Below, piece after piece: positions 40,631 to 49,367 of a stretch of DNA of 49,367 nt (positions are counted from its first letter, which is position 1; each line of letters starts with the position of its first letter). The stretch is from Chara braunii (lineage: Eukaryota; Streptophyta; Charophyceae; Charales; Characeae). Position numbers and translations under genes: made by a program. The notes beneath the pieces were generated by a model. The model had not been told where the DNA came from. It ran no database searches and saw nothing but the letters and a program-made list of their open reading frames with translations. The stretch spans positions 290,772-340,138 of the forward strand of contig BFEA01000027.1 in the NCBI GenBank assembly GCA_003427395.1, read 5' to 3'.

Positions 40631-42376
40631 CAGGATGTTTGTGACGGGATTACCCCGGAAGGACACGTAGCCATCCGGGAAGAAGATGCCCAGATGATGG
40701 CGACGGTGTTCTCCTGGCGATCGGACCATTCGTTCATCTCGGCGCCTCCGCTAGACATGGCAAAACAGGCGCGCACGAAACAGATTGACGTTCGGATCAG
40801 GGACAAACTTTTCGAACTACACGTCCCACAGTACGTGTCGGAAGAAATCCACCGGGTAATTGCGGACATTCTAACGGAATACCAAGGAGCGATTAGTGTG
40901 ACAGACACTGACATTGGTTTGTCATTAGTAATCCAACATGAGATTTAGACAGGAAGTCACTCCCCAATTCATTGCAAACCTTACCGATATTCCTTGATTG
41001 AACGTAAAAAGGCTCTCGAGCGAATTCGGGAGTTCCAAGCCAGCGGCTGGATCGAACCCGCCACCGGACCTTGGTCATTTCCTGTAGCATTAGTACCAAA
41101 GAAAAACGGAGCGATTCGCATTTGCATTGATTATCGTAATCTGAATGAGATCACGATCAAAGATGTGTATCCCCTCCACCGGATTGATGATTTGTTGGAT
41201 GCGATTGGATGTGCTAATTATTTTAGCAAGTTTGATATTTGGCATGGGTTTCATCACATTCTGGTCAAGGAGGAGGATCGGCCGAAGACGGCCTTTGTGT
41301 TGTTTGAGGGGACGTGACAGTGGGTTCGGTGTCCGATGGGGATTTGCAATGCGTCTGCCACGTTTCGGCGAGCGATGAACATGACGTTCCAAAATTTCGT
41401 CAACGAGACGCGGCTGACACAAGGGATGATTAACTTCTGCATGATCGTGTACATGGACGATATCGTGGTCTACTCGAAAACTTATCACGGGCACGCGCAA
41501 CATATCGAGTGGACATTGGGCGCGTTGAGAGACGCTGGGTTCAAGATTGCGCTCGAGAAGAGCAAATTTTTCCTCTCGAAAATTTCGTTCTTGGGCTACG
41601 TCGTGACACGTGGAGGACTACGATCGGACTCAAGAAAGGTTGCGGCAGTGAAAGAAGCCCCGGTTCCCACGTCATTGACGCAGGTTCGAGCCTTCTTGGG
41701 GTTAGCATCGTACTATCGACGCTTCATCAAGGGTTTTGCAGCGATTGCACGACCACTAACGAATCTGTTACGAAAGGACCAGCCTCTCAGTTGGGACGCG
41801 GAGTGCCAGCAGGCCTTTGCAACCCTCAAGGACGCTCTGGCAACGGCCCCTATTTTGATTCGGCCGGACCCCTCAAAGCAGTTCATTCTCATCACGGACT
41901 GGCAACCGGAAGCTATTTCCGCTATTTTAGCGCAAAAGGGGAACGACGGTCGTGAACACGTCATCGAGTACGCGTCACGCACAGTACCAGACGAACGTCG
42001 AAATGACTCCGCACCTCAAGGCGAGTGTTATGCGGTAGTTTGGGGAATCCAACACTTCCATCTGTATCTTTACAGACAGAAGTTTTGCCTCGTGACGGAT
42101 CACGAGCCTCTGCTAGCTTTGAAGAAGCTCACCAACTACACGCGCATGATTGGCCGTTGGGCAGTGCGACTGCAAGAGTACAACTTCGATATTATCCATC
42201 GAAAGACAGAGCGACACGGCAACGCGGATGGGCTGACACGTCTGCATTGACCTGCCAAGGTACCAAAGGGCGAGGAAATTACATCGTGGAAAGAGTCGGA
42301 CTTGACCAAAGAGCCTAAGTACGGACAAGTGGCAGTTCTCCCACGTGGCGAGAAGCAAAACGGTGGCGATGGGTGA
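40631..42376 (+). pseudogene. Reverse transcriptase and RNase H of element D
   Basis: Same frame as gag. RT motifs: GWIEPATGPWSFPVALVPKK, IRICIDYRNLNEIT, FSKFDIWHGFHHIL, the catalytic VYMDDIVVYS (about 41448-41475) and FLGYVVTRGG. The RNase H part has LITDWQPEAISAILAQK and ends with the tether NFDIIHRKTERHGNADGL. Stops: TAG 40946-40948 (Gln in B), TGA 41315-41317 (Trp in B), TGA 42248-42250 (Arg in B), natural end TGA 42374-42376. No frameshift in over 4 kb. Confidence 0.9.
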
Positions 42377-43846
42377 TGGAGGTAACCCCACTACCCCTCT
42401 TTCTCCCCCTTCCTCCTCGTCTCTCCTTTCCCTACCCGACAAATTTTGCTATTTTTGCAAAGCTATCTCCCGCGTATATTCGGTCTCCATGCGTCCTAAC
42501 GGGGAAGGGTATGCGGATTGGATAGATTACCGATAGTGTGTCGCACAAGCCCATGGCTCGTGCATCCAATACAGAAACGATAGCAAACCGTGGTTGTGCC
42601 CCTTGTGCCGGACCGACAAGATTCCGACCGAGGCTCGCTTTTTGGATGCCACGTCAGAAGGGTTGGAAAAGACCCGGAAGTTTAGAAGGGCCGAAGTATG
42701 GACTAATATTGCCTTAATTACCACCCTAGTAGGTAACCCCCTCCAGGATTTCACCAAGGAAGATCGGAGGAGGGCCAACGAAAGGGCTCGGGATTATCGG
42801 TGGATAGAAGGTAGATTAGAAAAACGGAAAACGGACGGCGGTGGGATTTGGATGGTGGTACCGCATCCGTTCATGCGGTATGACTGGGTTAGGACAGCCC
42901 ACGAGGAAACAGCGGCTCATTTTGCTGTACGAATCACAGAGTCCGCTATCGACAAAAATGAGTGGTACTGGTCCAATATCCGCGACGATGTAAAATACAT
43001 CGTCGCCAACTGTCAAGTCTGCGCCGCTGATAAAGCGTCGATTCAGCCACCAAGATCGATAGTGCCCACGGTAGTTGAACGGCCATTTCAAAGAGTAAGC
43101 ATGGACACTACCGACATAGTGGTGCCCCCTGGCCCTAATAGCTGTGAATATTCAGTCCTATTGGTATTTGTCGACCATTTCTCGAAATGGATCGAGGCGT
43201 ATCCTTGTCGCACGCGGCAAGCCACGGAAATCGTGCGATACGTCAACCGTTTCCTCGGGATGCATCAGGATACGGAAGAAATCCTGATCGACAACAGGGC
43301 TGAATTTAGGGGAGAAGTGCTAAGGAATCTGGTCCTACATGGCGTCGCCATACGGAACACTGCACCCACATGTCACAATCCAATGGGCTGGTCGAGAACG
43401 CTAACCGGGTGATAAAGACAGCATTGCGACGAAATATCGCGGCGCGGGATCCAAGGCCCTTGCCCGATATCGTCGATCACATCCCGGCGGTCTATCGTGG
43501 AACGCCCCACGAATCGACGGGGTGAAGCCCCTTCCAATTAAGGACCAATAGCGTCGCTTGCGTTTTGATACCAAGCCTCCCAGATGAGTCGACACTGAAC
43601 CGACGGCCCACCAGGGCCACGGCTCGGGACAAGGCCAAACGGCACCTAGAGCTAATGGAACGGTCGCTGCCCAGGCTAGCCCGAAAACGATAGAAAATGA
43701 CCGAACTAGCCCAAGGCCGACAGGTCCGAAGCTACGAGGCCCGAAATGGGAATGCGGGTCCGCGGCCCCAGTACAAATTGAGGGACGTGGTGCAGGTAAG
43801 GAAATGTGTTCGCCAGGGTAAGCTAGCGCCAGGGTAAGCTAGCGCC
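42369..43846 (+). pseudogene. PHD finger plus integrase of element D
   Basis: Second frame, starting ATG 42369, which overlaps the RNase H stop (42374-42376). PHD-like finger: CYFC, then (after a TAG at 42534-42536) C, HGSC and WLCPLC. The first Cys of the second pair is Tyr here but Cys in B, so the full C4HC3 set is visible only by combining the copies. Integrase: CQVCAADK zinc part, Asp in SMDTTD, DHFSKWIEAYP, second Asp in IDNRAEF and Glu in LVENANRV. A one-base frame change occurs between about 43340 and 43375, with stops near 43524 and 43691. C-terminal domain: YKLRDVVQVRK. Confidence 0.83.
43815..43846 (+). repeat. Perfect 16-bp tandem duplication in integrase tail
   Basis: AGGGTAAGCTAGCGCC occurs twice in a row (43815-43830 and 43831-43846). 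Sixteen bases shift the frame; without it the integrase tail would be in frame with the acidic segment downstream. Confidence 0.97.
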
Positions 43847-44648
43847 CGGTCATCAGGAACTTATCACGCAAGAGCTCACGATCCCGGTAGCGCAGCTGGC
43901 GGACGATCTCCCTCTCGATATTATCTCGCAAGACGACGAGCATCCAGTTCCCCATGTGCTCTCTCGCACATTGACACCTTACCTTCAGTGGTCGGCTTGC
44001 GTAGAGGGAGCCGCAGAACGCATCCCGCCGTCGCAGCAACAATACTTGGATCCCCGGACGGCTCGCGATCCTGCCTTCTTCGGGCACCCTACAGCAGGGC
44101 AGTTTGCTGCCATTCGAGAAGAAGAGGAGGAAGAAGAGAGCACCGGGAGTGACGAAGACGAAGGCGCGCGGGAGGAAGGCGGGGATAGCGACGAAGAGCT
44201 CGATGAAGAAGACGAAACCCCTGAGGAAGGAAGTTATAGCGAGCATAGTGAGGGGGAACCGAGCGAAGAACAAGAAGAAGACGAGGAAGGAGAAGAGGAG
44301 CACGAAGAAGAATCTGTTGGATCAGAGTGGGAAGTCGTGCCGGAAGAAGCACTGCGTACGGGCACCGAGGCTGAAGATCCCGAGGCGGCCCACAAAAGAA
44401 AAGAGATCGCGACCGGGAAGAAGGAGTTAGAACTCGCAAGCGCGGTGAGTCCGCAGATCCACGACGACCCGAACCGAGATCCGGAGCCACCCCGACCTGA
44501 AGATGGCGACCTCGCGGCCACGACTCCGACCCCATCAGCGTGGCGACGGAGCCGATCCCCCTCCTCCCCGACCCGTCCCCCAGTTCTCCGCTGTACCGAT
44601 ACGGGCGATCGGCCTTCGTCCCCGATCACTCTCTCGCCGTTCCCTTGA
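43847..44648 (+). pseudogene. Acidic C-terminal extension of the PHD-integrase frame
   Basis: Open frame from the duplication to TGA at 44646-44648. It begins with a moderately conserved-looking part (LITQELTIPVAQLADDLPLD, FFGHPTAGQFAAIREE), then a strongly Glu/Asp-rich stretch of about 85 residues, then a Pro/Ser/Arg tail. No known domain recognised. Element B has no visible equivalent. It may be the element's own extension or a fused host fragment; an acidic tail could bind histones or basic proteins, which is speculation. Confidence 0.55.
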
Positions 44649-44838
44649 CTACCTCACCCTCCGCCAGCTCACCACCCCCGTCACGTTCCCCTCCAATCCG
44701 TTCCCCCGTAACACCTTCCGTCACTTCTACGCCGCTCGCCTCGCTGTAGTAGTGCATCCCCACCCCTCCATCCGATGCGCCGTCACGGCCTTCTGCCTCC
44801 ATGTCTTGCTCCTTAGTGCCGCGTGGCGAGGCCACAAT

Positions 44839-45124
44839 ATGATCGAGGTTTATTGCGTGATAACGGGGACCATCCCCGCATGCGAAGACCGCGATCGTTT
44901 CCTCGCGGCGCTCTTCTGAACTCTCGCCACCCTCTATCCCGATTATCTCGTGTCCCTCCCTTGCACTGGCAATCGATTCCCCCGTTTTCATCTCATTGTT
45001 CGTTATCAGGAGCTCCCGGAGACTGTAGCGGGAATGGAAAGTCTCCTGCCCCTGCTAACCATAGACCCTCCACCCCGCCATGCCGCCATGTACGGACTTC
45101 CTTTCCCCCTCTCGGTTAATTACT
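44839..45124 (+). pseudogene. Unknown small reading frame downstream of integrase
   Basis: Frame reading MIEVYCVITGTIPACEDRD, then FLAALF, a TGA at 44917-44919, then a further 67 codons (YPDYLVSLPCTG, FHLIVRYQELPETVAGMESL, PFPLSVNY) to TGA. Composition looks like real protein, and the internal TGA could be a mutated CGA. The frame is also open upstream from 44503, with Pro/Arg-rich sequence. Function unknown. Confidence 0.4.
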
Positions 45125-46134
45125 GATGCAGCAGGTAATGGACGCGTGTCGCGACGACGGCACGAGAGAGATCCCGTCCTTGGGTCGTCGAGAGCCCAAT
45201 CTGAGGAACTAGTAGAAGAGCAGTGTTGCCACGTTGGATGACGTCCACACGCAATTGAACGGTAATTGGCATAGAGAGAAGTTCTCCACGTGTCGGTCGA
45301 TTAGAGAAATCGACACGTGTCGACAAGCAAGCAGGAGCTTGCTAATATTGGAACCCCCTGGGCGTCACATATGTGACGAACCACTTTCTGTAACGCGCAA
45401 TTTTCTGCGCGGATGCAACGAGGGGTCCTAAGCTGGGAAGGTTGGGCCAATTACGGGAGATCGGGTTCGATGGAAAGTTGCATCAGTGTCCTTGCTTTTT
45501 CGTCTTTTTCGTCACTTCTTTTCAATTGACTGGGTTCGGAGCTGGGTGTCCTGAGACGGCGGGTTGATTGATTGGTCGGCTGGATGTCTGGAGCGCCGCC
45601 GCATGCGCGATTAATAAAAGTTGACGTCGTTTTTTTCGTTTCGGTTTCGATCTTTTGGGCGCGGACATCGCGCGGGAAATTGCTTCGTTCTTTTTGAATT
45701 TTTCTTCTAGTCTTTTTCGAATTTTGTCGAGCCCCGATGGCTCTCGGAATTTCGGACTTTCCCTCTGGAATTTGTGCTTTTTGCTCTTTTGCATTAGTTA
45801 GGAATTTAGGAATTCAGTAATTAGGATTTTCTTGCAGCGCGGCGCCTTTTGTCTACGCGCTTCTTCATGCGGCTGCAACGGTACTCTGATTAGTGGGCGC
45901 CCTTAATCGTGTGCGTAACTGTAATTTTGGGCGGGCGCCATTGTAACTGTATCTTTCTTCTTGCACTTCGTCTCTCTCGCCCTCCCTCTCTTTCTTTTGA
46001 TGAAATTTTTGTAAGCCGCGGCTTGCATGCTCGGATCGATGCGTGGAGAAGGGTTACGTCCCCCACGCCGCGGCCCATCATGCAGAACGCAGGCGCTCCC
46101 TCTCTAATCCCCACTCTAAGTCCTGGTAATTCTG
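45125..46134 (+). other. 3' non-coding region of element D with hairpins
   Basis: No gene recognised. Perfect inverted repeats cluster at 45287-45319 (CACGTGTCG/CGACACGTG with inner TCGATT/AATCGA), AGCAAGC/GCTTGCT near 45327-45345, and the 16-bp palindrome CGTCACATATGTGACG at 45363-45378. The polypurine tract before the 3' LTR was not identified with confidence. Confidence 0.5.
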
Positions 46135-47735
46135 CGTTCTTCGCGCATGCATGCACGCTATAAATTTCGGCTGCACGATTAGTCAGCTCTCTTAACCCGT
46201 TGTTGGAAGCTCGAGGTTGCGCGATCAGGAAGGGTCGGCACACGGGCGAAGTAAGAGGTGAGTAGAGTAGGAGTTGGGCGACCCGACGGGCTGGTGCCGA
46301 ACGCGCGGGATTGATGTGGGCCACGACAGACTGTGGGCACGGGCGAATCTGACGGGTGCAGGAGGACTAAGCGGGGTGACGACTTCGTGGGTTGGTGCGC
46401 GACGACGGGCTGTCCGCATCGGAGAAGAGAGGGAAGAGGAGGAGAGAGTTGATATCGATGGACGCGGATTTGTTGTTTCTTTGTCTCTTCCCCCTTTCTA
46501 ACTGTGTATATAAATTTTGATTGCGGCTCCGGGTGGTTTGCCCGTTTTCGTTTTTCCTTCGGCTTTTCTGGAATTTGGACTTGGGTTTTGCTCACACTCG
46601 TCCTTGCGATGTCCATCTCGATTGCATTATGTGTATGATTGCTGAATGTATGGATGTATGGATGCTAGGCTTGCTTGTCTATCTTTTTTTTACTGAGAAT
46701 CCTTGTCCTTGCTTTTGCTTGTGTCGAATCTTTGCCTACACCTGAGGCAGTTGTAGAAGGGGATAAGGATTTGGCCCCGATAGCGATTTTGTCCTCGTTT
46801 TTGTTTGTCTCGCGATTGGGATGTAGTGTGATTGCATCGTGCATAACCAAACTCACGGAACAATTAGATGATCCGACGCCGGGCCCTGCGAACGCCGCGC
46901 GAGGACATGTGTAAATGCGATCCGAATCGCGCGTTTACACGCATCCCCGTGCGCTGATTCGCCCACCCAGAAAAGATTCGCGGCGGAACCGTCATCCCGT
47001 ACGAGCACGCGGAGGCGCAACTAAGTCCGCCTGTCCTGCCCGTGCTCGCGCGCGGTGACGATAACGCGACTCGAGTTATCCCATACACGATGACACCATG
47101 ACGTGATCTTGGAGCTCAGACTCATCATACGACCGGGATTATTTCACCCCTTGGATAAACGAACTCTTACGGCAGCGATATCCCTGTCACACGGAGAATC
47201 GACTATGTCCGCGGGAATTCCATTGCGCCACCTCTAGCGACCCCCGGTGCTCTGATTTCCCTTCCCCCGACGATACCTACTACTTCATCCACCCGGGATT
47301 CGTCGTCATCACTACCAGTTTCCCTCCTTTTCGTCTTCTTCTCTCGTATCACCAATTCAGCATCGTTCCGTGGCCGGCCATAGCCCCCTATTGGCCCAAC
47401 ACGCCCTGCGGAAATTGTCGGCGTAGCGGCGAACGGGGAACCCCGGAATTCCGAAGGCCCAACCCAAACCCGCAGCAGCCTACGCCACGTGGCGGCCCCC
47501 GACGGCCCAATTTCTCGGGACCGCCTCCTCCGCGGAGGGACTTCTCCGTAAACCGTCGCCCACAGTACCCCGGCCCCATCGGGCCTTGAGTCCCTTGTGC
47601 ACGAGCCCCTTGTTCGCCTAATTGCATTCATACCCCTAAGACTCCCCCACTTTTCCCAAAAATCCTTGGCACACCCCTTTTCGCACTTCCAAGCCCACAC
47701 CCCACTCCGATCAGGAAGTCGTGCTGGGCGTGAGG
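46135..47735 (+). mobile_element. 3' LTR of element D
   Basis: About 1.6 kb, homologous to 36394-37974 up to GGGCGTGAGGTTGG, after which the two diverge (primer site in one, flank in the other). A TG lies 2 bp before the first shared base (46133). The LTR inner end GAGGT lacks the usual CA. Confidence 0.9.
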
Positions 47736-48102
47736 TTGGGCGTCACAGTGCGGCGAGGCCCATAGAGGTAACCAAGAGGGGAGAAGGGAAAGAAACTGCT
47801 TACACCTAGATGCATTGTCCACATGCCTAACCTGAACCCGGTCAAAATAGCAACCAAGGGAGTGAGAGAACTCCCCTTATCTTAGTGGCTCTGGGATTAT
47901 TGGAATATATAGCCTACTGCGGCCCAAACATCAATCGAGGGCCCAGGTTGAAAGGATATATCTGAAAAGTCCTGGGATTACTGTTCATTGCTGAGGAGGT
48001 AACTGCTGAGAGAAAAGATTTGGTCACAGCCCTAGGAAACAATAAACATCCCACTCTGAGTTTTAAAATGTATTAATGGGACATTTTCTGTGCTAAAAGA
48101 TG

Positions 48103-48161
48103 TATCAATGGGACGCTGGACCCGGTGTCCAGCAGGTGACGCTCCCCACCAATAGATGGAG
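48103..48161 (+). repeat. Inverted repeat, left arm (about 59 bp)
   Basis: Complementary to 49093-49149 at roughly 80% by eye; shared words include CTCCATCTATT, TCACCTGCTGGA and CAGCGTCCC. Similar peptides (PAGHRVQRP and PAGKRVQRP) appear when the arms are translated, but this follows from DNA similarity. Confidence 0.8.
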
Positions 48162-49092
48162 CAGCCCAACAAATAAGCTCTCAATTCGGACGGTTCTCTT
48201 ACCACCGCCGGAATAGAGGGCTTACGTAAAGGGCTATTTCCCCCCCCCCCCAAAAAAAAAAAAAAAAAAAAGGTTTGAAAATCTAGAACCTATATAAGAA
48301 CCTATAGCTCCAGTGTCCTCAAGAAAAACCAACAGGATCGTACTAAAACTAATCTAGAATTATACAACGAGGCTTGCTACTTGATGACAACAGAACATTG
48401 AAAACCAGTTCCCCTTTAATAGAGGGAACTGCCCAACAAAACGGGGAAGTCTGGTTTGTGTTTGGCTTTTTAAGCCTTGATGGCGTACTTCTTTCTTTTT
48501 CTTATTTTCTTTCCCAGGGTTGGGATGTGTCAGGGCAGCGGCCCAGATTTGGCCACTCTGCCACTAGACCACAGTGCCCCAAGGCCTGCACCTAAGCTGG
48601 GTAATGGTCCTTGTATGGTTGGTTGTTCCGGGTTGTTCGTTGAGGATTCCCGGCCTCTCCTTTTGTGTGGTAATAAAGAACGAGCAGAGTTTCCTTGTAA
48701 AAAAAAAAAAAAAAAAAAAAAAAGGGAAGCCAAGAGGGTTTTTTTTTTTTTTTTTTAATAACGACGGCAAAAAAAACTCGCACCGGCAGAGAAACGACGC
48801 ACCAACTCAAAATGAGCGATTTCGGTCCAAAAGTATCCGGTGTTTTTTTGTTTTGTTTTCCCCTCTGACACCATGGCTGACCCCTATAAATATGACACCC
48901 GGTCTGACACCACGACAGTCGGTACTTCCATTGCCTTTTTTAACTCGGTGCCGTTTTTATTGCCGACTCGTGATTTTTTTGCCCATTCGATACATGAGCG
49001 TACTTACCTTTTTTTTTTTACACCAAGGCTGATTCAGACCTACTAGGCAAGGTGATAAGAGTAGCCTTACCTAGTAGATCCCTACGAGGGCA

Positions 49093-49149
49093 CTCCATCT
49101 ATTGCTGGGGAGTATCACCTGCTGGAAAACGGGTTCAGCGTCCCTTATA
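49093..49149 (-). repeat. Inverted repeat, right arm (about 57 bp)
   Basis: Partner of 48103-48161, about 0.93 kb away. They could be the termini or subtermini of a foldback-like element. Confidence 0.8.
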
Positions 49150-49240
49150 CAAAATGATTCAGGAAATGCCTGGGAAGATAACTGAGAAAAATCCGCCAGC
49201 ATTGATTGCTCTGGCTTCCAAAGGATTAAACCACCAGTAC

Positions 49241-49332
49241 CTACCGGTTGTCAGGGCCCGTGGCTCAGGCTACCGGTAGCGCGGTCATTGTCGAGCCTCA
49301 GGCTTTATTGCCCAGCCTCGGACAACCGGTAG
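49241..49332. repeat. 92-bp foldback with 12-bp perfect arms
   Basis: CTACCGGTTGTC (49241-49252) and GACAACCGGTAG (49321-49332), with a central CTACCGGTAG palindrome. An A run follows from 49343 to the window end. Confidence 0.9.
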
Positions 49333-49342
49333 TACACAACGG

Positions 49343-49367
49343 AAAAAAAAAAAAAAAAAAAAAAAAA
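49343..49367. repeat. Poly-A tract at window end
   Basis: Twenty-five A residues to the last base, directly after the foldback. Confidence 0.98.

Larger units (their letters stand above)
36394..47735 (+). mobile_element. Element D: nearly complete Ty3/gypsy retrotransposon
   Basis: About 11.3 kb: 5' LTR, initiator-Met primer site, gag-protease-RT-RNase H in one frame broken only by stops, a second frame with PHD finger and integrase plus an acidic extension, a long 3' region, and a 3' LTR. LTRs are roughly 95% alike by eye, so insertion is not very recent. No clean target duplication was found (left flank CCGACACC, right flank GGCGTCAC), perhaps because RF3 abuts the left border. Confidence 0.92.
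47740..49367. other. Hairpin-rich non-coding DNA at right edge
   Basis: No gene recognised. Contains a long-range inverted repeat (listed separately), CCCAGG/CCTGGG (about 47952-47986), a GTTCCC/GGGAAC hairpin near 48410-48430, a hairpin with arms CTACTAGG/CCTAGTAG near 49040-49075, and homopolymers (C/A at 48240-48270, A at 48698-48723, T at 48738-48757). Short frames with Lys/Phe runs are homopolymer artefacts. Confidence 0.6.

Noticed and set aside
44089-44629. Antisense frames opposite the acidic segment
   Set aside because: Mirror of a Glu/Asp-rich coding strand (Ser/Leu/Phe rich); shadows.
48032-48253. Possible gene suggested by a peptide shared with 49052-49279
   Set aside because: The similarity is explained by the inverted DNA repeat; the frames are short and end in low-complexity DNA.
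48477-49032. Lys/Phe-rich frames near the right edge
   Set aside because: Produced by poly-A and poly-T runs.

Overview
The window looks like repeat-dominated nuclear DNA of a eukaryote, probably of the green-plant lineage. Two related Ty3/gypsy elements (B and D) carry a primer-binding site close to the plant initiator-Met type. In-frame stops are mostly single C-to-T or G-to-A changes, there are many microsatellites, and there are two assembly N-gaps. A charophyte-type alga is my best guess, but it is not proven. I found no intact host gene, rRNA, complete tRNA or CRISPR array.

Layout. 1-2162: minus-strand 3' part of a chromovirus (integrase C-terminus plus chromodomain). 2163-4137: one end ('R end') of a coding-less element here called RF. 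4141-6290: microsatellites and decayed repeats. About 6300-12734: minus-strand Ty3/gypsy element B (integrase, PHD finger, RNase H, RT, protease, gag, primer-binding site, part of an LTR). 12735-15600: another R end, a hairpin cluster, an LTR/primer-site-like junction and a 123-bp tandem array. 15624-26752: plus-strand chromovirus C (gag, protease, RT, RNase H, integrase), whose gag is interrupted by a 5.4-kb RF copy (RF1, 16640-22042). 26753-29964: the other end ('F end') and body of a second RF copy. 29970-35400: decayed exon-like modules, short dispersed repeats, many microsatellites and a candidate hammerhead ribozyme. 35440-36390: a third F end. 36394-47735: element D, the best preserved element, with 1.6-kb LTRs, a gag-pol frame broken only by stops, and a second PHD-integrase frame with an acidic extension. 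47740-49367: hairpin-rich DNA with an inverted repeat pair.

How the parts fit together. The chromodomain fragment at the left edge appears to be the missing C-terminus of element C. Its break and the break at 26752 fall in the same codon context, share the 4-bp target GCGC, and adjoin the two opposite ends of one RF element. R1 covers RF1 up to about 18.23 kb, and the 26.75-29.96 kb piece covers the rest. Undoing one inversion of about 4.14-29.97 kb would rebuild both elements. RF copies encode no recognisable transposition protein; they hold strings of perfect inverted repeats, some of which keep pairing while their sequence changes. These, the ribozyme candidate and the PHD finger inside a Ty3/gypsy Pol are the most notable observations. 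All alignments were done by eye.
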